Shown here: positions 33,577 to 42,548 of the stretch, in pieces
Layout: every line of letters begins with the position of its first letter
How positions within the stretch are numbered: the stretch's first letter is position 1
Assembly (NCBI GenBank): GCA_903938815.1
Contig: CAJAES010000040.1
Coordinates: 1-64,000 of the forward strand
Reading direction: 5' to 3'
DNA length: 64,000 nucleotides
From: an uncultured beta proteobacterium
GTDB taxonomy: Bacteria > Pseudomonadota > Gammaproteobacteria > Burkholderiales > Burkholderiaceae_C
Made by a program: the position numbers and the translations under genes
The notes under the pieces: generated by a model
The model's database searches: none
What the model was told of the DNA's origin: nothing
Seen by the model: only the letters and a program-made list of their open reading frames with translations

Positions 33577-35494
33577 CGCTCTTCGTGGCCGAGCACACGG
33601 TGGTGGAGCCGCGCTGGCAGATGCGGTAGCTCCAGGTGCCGGCGGCGACGTTCTCCGTGTAGGCGCCGTCGTTGGCCGTGGCGCTCACCAGTGCGCTGTT
33701 GCGGTACAGGTCCACGCGCGAACCCGTGGCGCCCGTCCAGGCCAGGCTCACGGGCGTGCGGCGGGCGGTTCCGGCGCCCTTGGTGACCGTCAGCGAGATG
33801 GACGGCGGCGGCGCGCTGCCCACGTTCAGGAAGCCGGCCGTGACCGGGCCCGTGGCGCCCGAGGCGTCGCTTCCGACCACGTAGACCAGGTACTTGCCGT
33901 TGGCCAGGCCGGCCGTGGGCAGCGCGGCGGTGACGTTCTCGGTGCTGCTGTTGAAGCTGCCGTCGGTGGCGGTGAGGGGGATCGCCACCGCGCCCGGCGC
34001 CCAGGGTGGCACGCCGATGTAGGCCGAAGCCGAGGCGATGGCCTGCACGCCTTCGACGCCGTTGCTCTGGTTGAAGCGCGTGTCGGTGACCTGTGCCGTC
34101 AGCGTGGCGGCGGTTCCCGCGGTCACGGAGGCGGGCAGGGCGACGTTCAGCACGTCGGGGCCGGCGGGGGTGATGTAGGGCGTGCGGACCACCTTGGCGG
34201 CATACACCAGCGCCGGCAGGTTGTTCGGCTGGATGGTGCTGTTGTAGACGCTGCAGCTCTGGAAGAAGCTGGTGCCCATCTCGAAGGTGTACGCCGCCAC
34301 GCCGAGCTCGCCGTAGCTCGGACCCTCGCTGGTGCCGTCGGTCGGGTACAGGCCGATGGACTGAGTGGGCGTGTAGCCGTTGAAGAAGGCGAAGCGCCTG
34401 CCCAGCGTCTGCAGCGCGGTGCCGTTGGGCGCCGCGGCGTTGGTGCTGCCCCAGGGCCAGAGCACGAGCTCGCTGTAGCTGTGCATGTCCAGGTGGATGC
34501 CGCTGGTGTCGGCGGGCGCGGCGTCGTTCAGGCCGGGGCCGCGGCGGTCGGGCCACAGGCTGCGGATGTAGGACTCCACCGTCTGCGTCTCGGGTTCCGA
34601 GGCCGGCGCGGGGCCGCGGTAGGTCAGGTCGCACTCGTTGCCGCTGGAGCCTGCGCCGCCGGTGCTGTTCCACTGGAACGTGAAGTTGCGGTTCAGGTCG
34701 GCGCCGATGGAGTTGCCGGCGCAGTAGTCGGTGTTGGTGTTCTTGCGCCAGGACAGGCCGGCCTCGGCCTTCTTGCGGCCGTCGGGGTTGGTCTGCAGCA
34801 GCAGATGGACTTCGTGGTGGTCGAGGATCCAGGTGGCGTCGGCATTGACGCCGTAGCCATCGGACAGCCAGCGCGCGAAGCTCAGAACCATGGGCGCGGT
34901 GGTGTACTCGCGGGCATGGATGGCGGCGTTGATGAAGAGCTTCGGCTTGGCGCCGCCGATGGCGCTGTTGGTGAGCTTGAGGACCTTCAGGTCGTAGCCG
35001 GCCAGGCCCCGGGTCTTGTTCAATGAATCGCCGATGTCGATCCAGGTGGCTATCTGCGGCTTCGCAGCGACGATGCCCTCGGCGGCGGCGAAGGTCTCCT
35101 CCACGGTCTCGTAGCAGGCATAGCCGGGAATCGACTGCACCCCGTTGCGCCCCGCATCGATCTGGTCGAGGAACTGGTTGCGGCGCTTGACCATGTCGGC
35201 GGCCGGCTCGATGCGGAACCCGAAGCCCTGCAGCGACGCGATCTCGTTGCCGTCGAGCTCGAGCACGAGGTAGCCCTTCTTCCAGGCCGACTCCACCAGG
35301 TTGGCGTGGAAGCTGATGGCCGCCTTGCGACCGGTGGCGAGGTCCGGGAAGTAGGCCCGGTACAGACCGTTCTGCTGACGCTCGAGTTGCCGCAGCGCGC
35401 GGTGTTCGGCGTCGTTGGGGTGGGCGGCGGCGGAGCCGAGCGCGGCGGTCAGGGCGGCGGCCAGGGCCAGGGGAAGGAGGCGCATCAGGGGCAT
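33563..35494 (-). CDS. Exported M14 family zinc carboxypeptidase with C-terminal Ig-like domain
   Basis: 643 residues. A signal peptide (MRLLPLALAAALTAALGSAAA) is preceded by three residues. A propeptide-like region precedes the catalytic domain: zinc ligands HAREYTT (His and Glu), a downstream HLDMHSYSE histidine, DLNRNF with the substrate Arg, and the catalytic glutamate in FEMGTSF. This is the full M14 set. From about residue 440 two beta-sandwich domains follow (LPASVTAGTAATLTAQV; VTKGAGTARRTPVSLAW), probably for wall or substrate binding. The protein should act in the periplasm or outside the cell as a digestive carboxypeptidase. Confidence 0.9.
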   Translation of the reverse strand: MPLMRLLPLALAAALTAALGSAAAHPNDAEHRALRQLERQQNGLYRAYFPDLATGRKAAISFHANLVESAWKKGYLVLELDGNEIASLQGFGFRIEPAADMVKRRNQFLDQIDAGRNGVQSIPGYACYETVEETFAAAEGIVAAKPQIATWIDIGDSLNKTRGLAGYDLKVLKLTNSAIGGAKPKLFINAAIHAREYTTAPMVLSFARWLSDGYGVNADATWILDHHEVHLLLQTNPDGRKKAEAGLSWRKNTNTDYCAGNSIGADLNRNFTFQWNSTGGAGSSGNECDLTYRGPAPASEPETQTVESYIRSLWPDRRGPGLNDAAPADTSGIHLDMHSYSELVLWPWGSTNAAAPNGTALQTLGRRFAFFNGYTPTQSIGLYPTDGTSEGPSYGELGVAAYTFEMGTSFFQSCSVYNSTIQPNNLPALVYAAKVVRTPYITPAGPDVLNVALPASVTAGTAATLTAQVTDTRFNQSNGVEGVQAIASASAYIGVPPWAPGAVAIPLTATDGSFNSSTENVTAALPTAGLANGKYLVYVVGSDASGATGPVTAGFLNVGSAPPPSISLTVTKGAGTARRTPVSLAWTGATGSRVDLYRNSALVSATANDGAYTENVAAGTWSYRICQRGSTTVCSATKSVTTP

Positions 35495-35564
35495 TCCCGG
35501 TCGATTCGAGGAGGCTCGATTCTGGGGCGCGCCCGCCGCGCCGACCCACTACATTCGGGGGGGT

Positions 35565-35759
35565 ATGGATGCCGTTGACAAATGCCCGCGCTGCGGGAGC
35601 AGTTTCCACTGTGGGGCGAACGACCCGCAACCCTGCCCCTGCACCCGCATCCGGCTCACACCGGAACAGCTGGCCGCGCTGCGCGTGCGCTATGCCACCT
35701 GCCTGTGCCTGAAGTGCCTGGCCGAAATCAGTGCAGAACCAGCAGCGGGAGCTTGCTGA
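35565..35759 (+). CDS. Cysteine-rich CWC family protein
   Basis: 64 residues starting DKCPRCGSSFHCGAND and containing CPCTRIRLT and ATCLCLKCL, nine cysteines in all. This is the CWC domain signature, with CxxC knuckles expected to bind zinc. It follows a GGGGGGGT run just before the ATG at 35565. The last 32 bp overlap the 3' end of the convergent uspA gene. Function unknown beyond metal binding. Confidence 0.85.
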   Translation: MDAVDKCPRCGSSFHCGANDPQPCPCTRIRLTPEQLAALRVRYATCLCLKCLAEISAEPAAGAC

Positions 35760-36171
35760 GCGACATCACGCGCTTGGTCTGCGAACCGAACAGCAGTTCG
35801 CCGAAGGCGCCGCGGCCGTGCGTGGCCATGACGATCATGTCGCAGGCGTGGCGGTCGGCGATGCCGGCAATGGCGCCTGCAACGTCGTCGTTGCGCTCGT
35901 ACGCGCCCTCGAAGGCCACGCCCGCATCGGCAGCCGCCGTGGAGAAGAGCTTCAGCAGGCGCTGCGCGTGGGCCTCGGTCGTGGCTTCGTGCTCGGCCAC
36001 CTCGCGCTGGTAGTTGGCCAGGTGGGTGCCCATCGTCGGCAGCGCCGGCATGGCCTCGACGACGAAACCCTGGATGCTCGCGCCCAGCTGGCGTGCCAAG
36101 TCGAGACCTTGCTGGATGGCTTGATGCGACAACTCGCTGCCGTCGATCGGGACCAGGAGCTTCTTGAACAT
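35728..36171 (-). CDS. uspA: Universal stress protein
   Basis: 147 residues. LLVPIDGSELSHQAIQ at the start and the ATP-binding loop (MATHGRGAFGELLFGS near residue 115) identify a nucleotide-binding UspA. A GGAGGAAG ribosome binding site lies just before the ATG. Usp proteins help survival under starvation or oxidative stress. The 3' end overlaps the convergent CWC gene by 32 bp. A 73-bp gap separates it from the old-yellow-enzyme gene. Confidence 0.92.
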   Translation of the reverse strand: MFKKLLVPIDGSELSHQAIQQGLDLARQLGASIQGFVVEAMPALPTMGTHLANYQREVAEHEATTEAHAQRLLKLFSTAAADAGVAFEGAYERNDDVAGAIAGIADRHACDMIVMATHGRGAFGELLFGSQTKRVMSLSKLPLLVLH

Positions 36172-36244
36172 GGTGTCTTCCTCCGTACTGTTGCCAGCAC
36201 TCTAGGAGGCGCGGCCGGTACGCGCATTGACCCTCGTCAAGCCT

Positions 36245-37354
36245 TCATCGCTGGCCGAATCGCAGGTCGCTGAACAGGTCCTTCACCTCCCGCGGCGGCG
36301 CACGCCAGAACTGCGGCGGTGCCGTCACCTGTGCTCCGAGCCGGGCGGCGGCGTGCCACGGCCAGCGCGGGTCGTAGAGGATCGCGCGGGCCAGCGCCAC
36401 GGCGTCGCAGTCGCCCTGCGCGATGGCGGCTTCGGCCTGTTCGGGTTCCGTGATCAGGCCGACGCCGATGACCGGCAGGCCGGCGGCGGCCTTGATCGCG
36501 CGCGCCAGAGGCAGCTGGTACCCGGGCCCGAGCGGGATCTGCTGCGCGCCGGAGATTCCGCCCGAGCTCACGTGCAGCGCCGCGCAGCCGCGCGCGGCCA
36601 GGGCCTGCCCGAAGGCGATGGTGCTGTCCAGATCCCACCCGCCTTCCACCCAGTCGGTGGCCGATACACGCACCCACACCGGGATCTTCACGGCGGCGCG
36701 CACCGCATCGAAGACCTCCAGCGGGAATCGCATGCGGTTCTCCAGCGAGCCGCCCCAGGCGTCGTCACGCCGGTTGGCCAGCGGCGACAGAAACTGGTGC
36801 AGCAGGTAGCCGTGTGCAGCGTGCAGCTCGATGCCGTCCAGGCCGATGCGCCCGGCCCGGACGGCGGCATCCACGAAGGCCTGCTTCACGCGGGCCAGGC
36901 CGGCGGCGTCCAGCGCCTGCGGCGCCTCCTCGGCCGCGCCGTGCGGCACGGCCGACGGCGCCTCGGCGCGCCAGCCGTCCGGTTCGTCGCTGCGGATCTG
37001 GTTGCCGCCGTTCCAGGGTGCTCGGCTGCTGGCCTTGCGCCCGGCGTGGCCGAGCTGCACGGCCAGCGCGATGGGCGAGTGCGCCCGCAGCGAGGCCACG
37101 ATCCGGGCGAGTGCCGCCTCGTTGGCGTCGCTGTACAGCCCCAGATCCTGCGGCGAGATGCGGCCGACGTCGCTGACGGCCGTCGCCTCCAGGATCAGCA
37201 TCCCGGCGCCCGACAGCGCCAGCGCCCCCAGGTGCATCAGGTGCCAGTCGCCGGGCGTGCCGTCGACGGCCGAGTACTGGCACATCGGCGCGATGACGAT
37301 GCGGTTGGCCAGCGTCAGCGGGCCGAGGGGGATGGGTTCGAAGAGACGGCTCAT
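36245..37354 (-). CDS. Old-yellow-enzyme family NADH:flavin oxidoreductase (YqjM-like)
   Basis: 369 residues from the ATG at 37354. FMN-TIM-barrel features: LANRIVIAPMCQYSAVDG (with the YqjM-type cysteine), AVQLGHAGRKAS, ELHAAHGYLLHQFLSP and VRVSATDWVEGGWD. The HxxH pair and GVGLITEPEQAEA phosphate loop are seen. It reduces activated C=C bonds of enones with NAD(P)H. Divergent from the histidine kinase gene. The promoter region carries a doubled 12-bp motif. Confidence 0.92.
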   Translation of the reverse strand: MSRLFEPIPLGPLTLANRIVIAPMCQYSAVDGTPGDWHLMHLGALALSGAGMLILEATAVSDVGRISPQDLGLYSDANEAALARIVASLRAHSPIALAVQLGHAGRKASSRAPWNGGNQIRSDEPDGWRAEAPSAVPHGAAEEAPQALDAAGLARVKQAFVDAAVRAGRIGLDGIELHAAHGYLLHQFLSPLANRRDDAWGGSLENRMRFPLEVFDAVRAAVKIPVWVRVSATDWVEGGWDLDSTIAFGQALAARGCAALHVSSGGISGAQQIPLGPGYQLPLARAIKAAAGLPVIGVGLITEPEQAEAAIAQGDCDAVALARAILYDPRWPWHAAARLGAQVTAPPQFWRAPPREVKDLFSDLRFGQR

Positions 37355-37389
37355 GCCGGGACGATAGCAAGCCGGACCGCAAGCCTGGG

Positions 37390-37413
37390 GGCAACCCGGG
37401 CGGCAACCCGGGC
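37390..37413. repeat. Tandem 12-bp duplication in the divergent promoter
   Basis: Two perfect adjacent copies of ggcaacccgggc lie in the 103-bp gap between the oxidoreductase and the histidine kinase gene. Each contains a CCCGGG palindrome. It could be a tandem regulator site or a chance duplication. Confidence 0.6.
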
Positions 37414-37457
37414 GGCGGGGTGGCGGCCGTGCGGCACGCCGCTTGCACCAGGGGCGC

Positions 37458-38594
37458 ATGACCCCGGAGATCAACGACCGACATTCCCTGCTGCTCGACA
37501 GCATTGGCGAAGGCATCTTCGGCATCGACCTGGACGGCCGGTGCACCTTCGTGAACCCGGCGGCGCTGGGCCTGCTGGGATTTCGCACCGAGATGGTGCT
37601 CGGCCGCAACATGCACGATCTGGTGCACCACACGCATGCCGACGGCCGGCACTACCCGGAGTGCGACTGCCCCATCTTCAAGGCCTTTCGCCTGGGCGAG
37701 GCCTGCCGCATCGACGACGAGGTGCTCTGGCGCGCCGACGGCACGCCGTTCCATGCCGAGTACGCGAGCCACCCCCTGCTGGACCAGGGCCGCGTGGTCG
37801 GCGCGGTGGTCAGCTTCGTCGACATCGGCGAGCGAAAGCGCGCCGAGGCGCTGCTCAGGCGAACGAACGACGAGCTCGAGGCCCGCGTGGCCGCGCGCAC
37901 CCGGCAGCTGAGCGACGCGCTCGCCCGCCTGCGCGACCGCGCCAACCACGCCGAGCTGGTGCGCGAGCAGGAACGCACCCGCATCGCACGCGAGATCCAC
38001 GACGAACTGGGCTCGATGCTCGTGGCCCTGAAGATGGACACCGACTGGCTGGCCCGTCGCCTGCCCGATGCGCCGCCGCTGCAGGCCAAGACGCAGGGCA
38101 TGGGCCGGCTCATCGACGGCGCCGTGGTCAACCTCGGCCGCATCATCACCGACCTTCGCCCCAGCATCCTCGACCACCAGGGCCTGTGGGCGGCGCTGGA
38201 ATGGCAGGCGCAGGAGTTCATCGAGACGGCCGAGCTGCAGTCGGAACTGCAGGTGCACGTGGCCGCCGGCGTGGCGCCGCCCGAAGGCGGACTCGCGATC
38301 GCGGTGTTCCGCATCTTCCAGGAGATCCTGTCCAACGTGGCGCGTCACGCCCGCGCACGGCAGGTCTGGATCCGCATCAGCGTCGACGACCCGCCCGGCC
38401 CCGTGCTCTACCTCGAGGTGCGCGACGACGGCGTCGGCGCCAGCGCCGAGCGCCTGGGCGCGCCGCGCAGCTATGGCGTGATGGGCATGCACGAGCGGGC
38501 GGCGCACTTCGGGGGGCGGGTCAGCATCGACAGCGCGCCGGGGCAGGGCACGCGCGTGCGGCTCGTGATGCCCCTGCGGGAATCGCCGCCATGA
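37458..38594 (+). CDS. PAS-domain sensor histidine kinase (NarX/DegS-type)
   Basis: 378 residues, no membrane segment, so a cytosolic sensor. The PAS domain (about 8-130) begins LLLDSIGEGIFGIDLDGRC and holds a His/Cys-rich loop (HTHADGRHYPECDCP). A coiled linker (ELEARVAARTRQLSDALARLR) leads to the HisKA_3 phosphoacceptor REIHDELGSMLVAL, then HATPase (LYLEVRDDGVGAS, GAPRSYGVMGMHERA). It should phosphorylate the response regulator that overlaps its stop (ATGA). The pair sits just before the cyanate operon, so it may control it; the ligand (redox, haem, or a nitrogen signal) is unknown. Confidence 0.88.
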   Translation: MTPEINDRHSLLLDSIGEGIFGIDLDGRCTFVNPAALGLLGFRTEMVLGRNMHDLVHHTHADGRHYPECDCPIFKAFRLGEACRIDDEVLWRADGTPFHAEYASHPLLDQGRVVGAVVSFVDIGERKRAEALLRRTNDELEARVAARTRQLSDALARLRDRANHAELVREQERTRIAREIHDELGSMLVALKMDTDWLARRLPDAPPLQAKTQGMGRLIDGAVVNLGRIITDLRPSILDHQGLWAALEWQAQEFIETAELQSELQVHVAAGVAPPEGGLAIAVFRIFQEILSNVARHARARQVWIRISVDDPPGPVLYLEVRDDGVGASAERLGAPRSYGVMGMHERAAHFGGRVSIDSAPGQGTRVRLVMPLRESPP

Positions 38595-39235
38595 TCCGCG
38601 TGCTGATCTGCGACGACCACATGATCGTGCGCCAGGGCATCCGGCAGTCGCTGGCCGAGTCCGCCGATATCGAGGTGGTGGCCGAGGCCGCCGACGGCCC
38701 GGCCGCGCTGCAGCGGCTGCGCCAGGGCGATATCGACGTGCTGCTGCTCGACATCGCGCTGCCCGGCCGGGACGGGCTGGACGTGCTGCGCCAGGCCCGC
38801 GTCGAGCACCCGCGGCTGCCGGTGCTGATGCTCAGCACCTACCCCGACCGCCAGTACGCGGTGCGCAGCTTGAAGCTCGGCGCGAGCGGCTACCTCAACA
38901 AGAGCGCGGATTCCGGCGAGATCACCGCCGCGGTGCGCCGCGTGGCCGGAGGCCGGCGCTTCATCACCGCGCCTGTGGCCGAACTGCTGGCTTCGGCGCT
39001 CGGGCAGGGCGGGGGCGATGCCGAAGCGCCGCTGCACGAACTGCTGTCGCACCGCGAGCTGCAGGTCTACGAGCGCCTGGCCCAGGGCCGCAGCGTGGGC
39101 GAGATCGCGAAGGACCTGTCGCTGTCGTCGAACACCGTCAGCACCTACCGGGCCCGCATTCTCGAGAAGACGGGCGTGCGCAACGACGTCGAGCTGGCGC
39201 TGTACGCCGTGCGCCGCCGCCAGCCCGCGGACTGA
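38591..39235 (+). CDS. NarL/FixJ family response regulator
   Basis: 214 residues. Receiver domain: the acidic pair in ICDDHMIVRQG, the phosphoacceptor Asp in LLLDIALPGRDG and Lys in YLNKSA. The LuxR-type helix-turn-helix (LSHRELQVYERLAQGRSVGEIAKDLSLSSNTVSTY) occupies the C terminus. It overlaps its kinase by 4 bp. The nearest downstream target is the cyanate transporter, 161 bp away, with an 18-bp palindrome in the gap. DNA-binding role is certain by family, target is inferred. Confidence 0.9.
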   Translation: MIRVLICDDHMIVRQGIRQSLAESADIEVVAEAADGPAALQRLRQGDIDVLLLDIALPGRDGLDVLRQARVEHPRLPVLMLSTYPDRQYAVRSLKLGASGYLNKSADSGEITAAVRRVAGGRRFITAPVAELLASALGQGGGDAEAPLHELLSHRELQVYERLAQGRSVGEIAKDLSLSSNTVSTYRARILEKTGVRNDVELALYAVRRRQPAD

Positions 39236-39304
39236 GGCGCGCAGCCTTGCGGACGTGCAGGTGCGCAGACGCGCAGGGGCCACGGCGCCCTGTCGCGCCG
39301 GCCG

Positions 39305-39322
39305 TGTAGGGCCAGCCCTACA
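39305..39322. promoter_or_regulatory. Perfect 8-2-8 inverted repeat, candidate response-regulator operator
   Basis: TGTAGGGC and GCCCTACA arms with a 2-base spacer lie 75-92 bases before the cyanate binding-protein ATG, directly after the NarL-type regulator gene. NarL-family sites are often closely spaced inverted repeats, so this is a plausible target. The link to the regulator is inferred. Confidence 0.5.
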
Positions 39323-39396
39323 GGAAAACGCCGCCGGCATCGATGTTGCAAAGGCCTTGCGACGCCTAGATTTCCATCAGCCCCGAAGGACACCTC

Positions 39397-40776
39397 ATGA
39401 GCGACTATTTCGACCCGTTCGACGCCGACCGCCCCCTGCGACTGGGGTGCACCTGCGGCGCGCATGCGTCCGACGCCGAGCACGCGACCGCCACGCTGCG
39501 CGAACGCAGCGAGAGCGCCGACTTCATCGCCTACTCGAACGAGTTCATCGAGGCCTCGCTGATGAAGGCGCTGTTCCCGCAGGATGCGGTGCGGCGCAAC
39601 TTCCTGCGCGCCGTGGGCCGCCGCACCGCCATGGCGGCGGTGTCCAGCGTGCTGCCCATCGCCAGCCTGCAGGCCATGGCCCAGGACAAGGGCACGCCCG
39701 AGAAGAAGGACCTGAAGGTCGGCTTCATCCCCATCACCTGCGCCACGCCGCTGATCATGGCGCATCCGCTGGGCTTCTATCGCAACCAGGGCCTGAACGT
39801 CGAGGTCGTGAAGACCGCCGGCTGGGCGCTGATCCGCGACAAGATGATCAACAAGGAATACGACGCCACGCACTTCCTGAGCCCGATGCCGCTGGCCATC
39901 AGCATGGGCGCCGGCTCCAACGCCACGCCCATGCACGTGGCGTCCATCCAGAACACCAACGGCCAGGCCATCACGCTGGCGGTCAAGCACAAGGACAAGC
40001 GCAACCCGGCGGACTGGAAGGGCTTCAAGTTCGCAGTGCCCTTCGAGTACTCGATGCACAACTTCCTGCTGCGCTACTACGTGGCCGAGGCAGGGCTCGA
40101 CCCGGACCGCGACATCCAGATCCGCGTGGTGCCGCCGCCCGAGATGGTGGCCAACCTGCGCGCGGGCAACATCGACGGCTTCCTTGGCCCCGACCCGTTC
40201 AACCAGCGCGCCGTGTACGAGGAGGTGGGCTTCATCCACCTGCTCACCAAGGACCTCTGGAACGGCCACCCGTGCTGCGCCTTCGGCACCAGCACCGAGT
40301 TCATCCAGAAGAACCCCAACAGCTTCGCCGCGCTGTACCGCGCCGTGCTGACCGCCTCGGCCATGGCGCGCAAGCCCGAGAACCGCGAACTCATCGCCAA
40401 GGTGATCTCGCCCGCGGCCTACCTCAACCAGCCCGAGACCGTGGTGGCCCAGGTGCTGACCGGCAAGTTCGCCGACGGCCTCGGGAAGATCCAGAACGTG
40501 CCTGACCGCGCCGACTTCGACCCCATCCCCTGGCAGAGCATGGCCGTGTGGATGCTCACGCAGATGAAGCGCTGGGGCTACGTGAAGGGCGACGTCAACT
40601 ACAAGCAGATCGCCGAGAAGGTGTTCCTGCTGACCGACGCGAAGAAGACCATGAAGGCGCTCGGCCAGACGCCACCGGAGGGCGCCTACCCCAAGTTCAC
40701 GATCATGGGCAAGGTGTTCGACGCGGCCAAGCCCGAGGAGTACATCAAGAGCTTCGCCATCAACCGCACGACCTGA
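39397..40776 (+). CDS. cynA: Cyanate/nitrate-type ABC transporter substrate-binding protein (CmpA/NrtA family)
   Basis: 459 residues. A long pre-sequence (about 70 residues with a CTCGAHASDAEHA patch) precedes a twin-arginine leader (VGRRTAMAAVSSVLP). The mature domain begins DLKVGFIPITCATPLIMAHPLG and contains MPLAISMGAGSNATPM and FAVPFEYSMHNFLLRYY, hallmarks of CmpA/NrtA/CynA. It delivers its ligand to the membrane permease in the next gene. Cyanate is assigned because cyanase ends the same operon; nitrate or bicarbonate cannot be excluded. Upstream is the two-component pair. Confidence 0.87.
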   Translation: MSDYFDPFDADRPLRLGCTCGAHASDAEHATATLRERSESADFIAYSNEFIEASLMKALFPQDAVRRNFLRAVGRRTAMAAVSSVLPIASLQAMAQDKGTPEKKDLKVGFIPITCATPLIMAHPLGFYRNQGLNVEVVKTAGWALIRDKMINKEYDATHFLSPMPLAISMGAGSNATPMHVASIQNTNGQAITLAVKHKDKRNPADWKGFKFAVPFEYSMHNFLLRYYVAEAGLDPDRDIQIRVVPPPEMVANLRAGNIDGFLGPDPFNQRAVYEEVGFIHLLTKDLWNGHPCCAFGTSTEFIQKNPNSFAALYRAVLTASAMARKPENRELIAKVISPAAYLNQPETVVAQVLTGKFADGLGKIQNVPDRADFDPIPWQSMAVWMLTQMKRWGYVKGDVNYKQIAEKVFLLTDAKKTMKALGQTPPEGAYPKFTIMGKVFDAAKPEEYIKSFAINRTT

Positions 40777-40777
40777 C

Positions 40778-41671
40778 ATGAAGCTGCTCAAGAGCCAGGG
40801 CGCCCGGTCCGGGTTGCTCTCCGTCCTGTTGCTGGCGCTGATCCTGGCGGTGTGGCATCTGGCCACCACCGGCCCGGCGGCCCCGGCTGCGGGTGCGCCG
40901 GCGGTGCGCATGACGGCGGAGGAAGCCGAGTACGCCAAGCTGATGGGCAAGGCGCCTGCCGGTGGCCCGGCCGACGCCGGTGCAGCCAAGAGCGGCTTCC
41001 CGACGTTGGCTCAGATGGGCCAGACCATCGTCCGGCAGCTCTCGAGCCCCTTCTACGACAACGGCCCCAACGACAAGGGCGTGGGCCTGCAACTGGGCTA
41101 CTCGCTGGGGCGGGTGGCGCTGGGCTACGGCATCGCCGCTCTGGTGGCGATCCCGCTTGGCTTCCTGATCGGCATGAGCCCGCTCATCTACCGGGCGCTG
41201 GATCCGTTCATCCAGGTGCTCAAGCCCATCTCGCCGCTGGCCTGGATGCCGCTGGCGCTGTACACCATCAAGGACAGCGACATCTCCGGCATCTTCGTGA
41301 TCTTCATCTGCTCGGTCTGGCCGATGCTGATCAACACCGCCTTCGGCGTGGCCAACGTGCGCCGCGAGTGGCTCAACGTGGCGCGCACGCTGGAAGTGCC
41401 GCCTCTGCGCAAGGCGTTCGAGGTGATCCTGCCCGCCGCGGCGCCCACCATCCTGACGGGCATGCGCATCAGCATGGGCATCGCCTGGCTGGTCATCGTG
41501 GCGGCCGAGATGCTGGTGGGCGGTACGGGCATCGGCTACTTCGTGTGGAACGAGTGGAACAACCTCTCGCTGCCGAACGTGATCTTCGCCATTCTCACCA
41601 TCGGGCTCGTGGGCATGGCGCTCGACCTGATGTTCGCGCGGCTGCAGAAGGCGGTGACCTATGTCGACTGA
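40778..41671 (+). CDS. cynB: ABC transporter permease, NitT/TauT type (cyanate)
   Basis: 297 residues, about six membrane segments, starting with an N-terminal anchor (SVLLLALILAVWHLA). The EAA loop region (EWLNVARTLEVPPLRKAFEVILPAAAPTILTGMRI) that contacts the ATPase is clear. About 60 periplasmic residues before the first core helix match NrtB-type proteins. It starts 1 bp after the binding protein stop and overlaps the ATPase gene by 11 bp. It forms the inner-membrane channel of the cyanate uptake system. Confidence 0.88.
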   Translation: MKLLKSQGARSGLLSVLLLALILAVWHLATTGPAAPAAGAPAVRMTAEEAEYAKLMGKAPAGGPADAGAAKSGFPTLAQMGQTIVRQLSSPFYDNGPNDKGVGLQLGYSLGRVALGYGIAALVAIPLGFLIGMSPLIYRALDPFIQVLKPISPLAWMPLALYTIKDSDISGIFVIFICSVWPMLINTAFGVANVRREWLNVARTLEVPPLRKAFEVILPAAAPTILTGMRISMGIAWLVIVAAEMLVGGTGIGYFVWNEWNNLSLPNVIFAILTIGLVGMALDLMFARLQKAVTYVD

Positions 41672-42548
41672 AACCCGCGAATACCTGCGCGTCGAGGGCC
41701 TGGCCAAGACCTACCCCGGAGCGTCCGAGCCCGTCTTCGACAGCGTCAACTTCGGCATCGAACGCGGCGAGTTCGTCGTCATCATCGGCCACAGCGGCTG
41801 CGGCAAGACGACCATCCTCAACGTGCTGGCCGGGCTGGAGACGGCGAGCGAGGGCTATGTCTTCATGGACGGCCGCGAGGTGGCCGGGCCGAGCCTGGAG
41901 CGCGGCGTGGTGTTCCAGGGCCATGCCCTGATGCCCTGGCTCAGCGTGCGCAGGAACATCTCGTTCGCGGTGCGCAGCAAGTGGCCCGGCTGGACGGCCG
42001 CGCAGGTGAACGAGCAGGTCGAGAAGTTCGTCGCGCTGGTGGGCCTGGCCGGCGCCATCGACAAGAAGCCCTCGCAGCTCTCTGGCGGCATGAAGCAGCG
42101 CGTGGGCATCGCGCGCGCCTTCGCCATCCAGCCCAAGATGCTGCTGCTCGACGAGCCCTTCGGCGCGCTGGACGCGCTGACGCGCGGCACCATCCAGGAT
42201 GAACTGCTGAAGATCTGCTCGGAGACCCGGCAGACCGTCTTCATGATCACGCACGACGTGGACGAGGCCATCCTGCTGGCCGACCGCATCCTGCTGATGA
42301 GCAACGGCCCGCAGGCCCGCGTGGCCGAGATCGTGCGCAACACCATGCCGCGCTCGCGGCAGCGCGCCACGCTGCACCACGACCCGCAGTACTACCGCAT
42401 CCGCAACCACCTGGTCGACTTCCTGGTCGCGCGCTCCAAGGAGCTGTCGCACGGGCGCGCCCCGGTGCTGCCGGTGGAGGTCAGCCCCGGGCTGGCCGAG
42501 CCCGACCCCACACCCATCCAACCCATCCCGCTGAGGAGAATCGCATGA
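41661..42548 (+). CDS. cynD: ABC transporter ATP-binding protein (cyanate)
   Basis: 295 residues. Walker A GHSGCGKTT, signature LSGGMKQRVGIARAFA, Walker B MLLLDEPFGALDALT and the His switch in MITHDVDEA. C-terminal residues (from about 220) are a short linker typical of NrtD/CynD without a binding domain. It overlaps both the permease (11 bp) and the cyanase start (ATGA). It drives uptake using ATP on the cytoplasmic side. Confidence 0.9.
   Translation: MSTETREYLRVEGLAKTYPGASEPVFDSVNFGIERGEFVVIIGHSGCGKTTILNVLAGLETASEGYVFMDGREVAGPSLERGVVFQGHALMPWLSVRRNISFAVRSKWPGWTAAQVNEQVEKFVALVGLAGAIDKKPSQLSGGMKQRVGIARAFAIQPKMLLLDEPFGALDALTRGTIQDELLKICSETRQTVFMITHDVDEAILLADRILLMSNGPQARVAEIVRNTMPRSRQRATLHHDPQYYRIRNHLVDFLVARSKELSHGRAPVLPVEVSPGLAEPDPTPIQPIPLRRIA

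Noticed and set aside
33495..35630. A 711-codon minus-strand frame overlapping the M14 carboxypeptidase in another frame
   Set aside because: Arg/His/Pro-rich shadow with no motif; the adjacent frame has the zinc peptidase signature.
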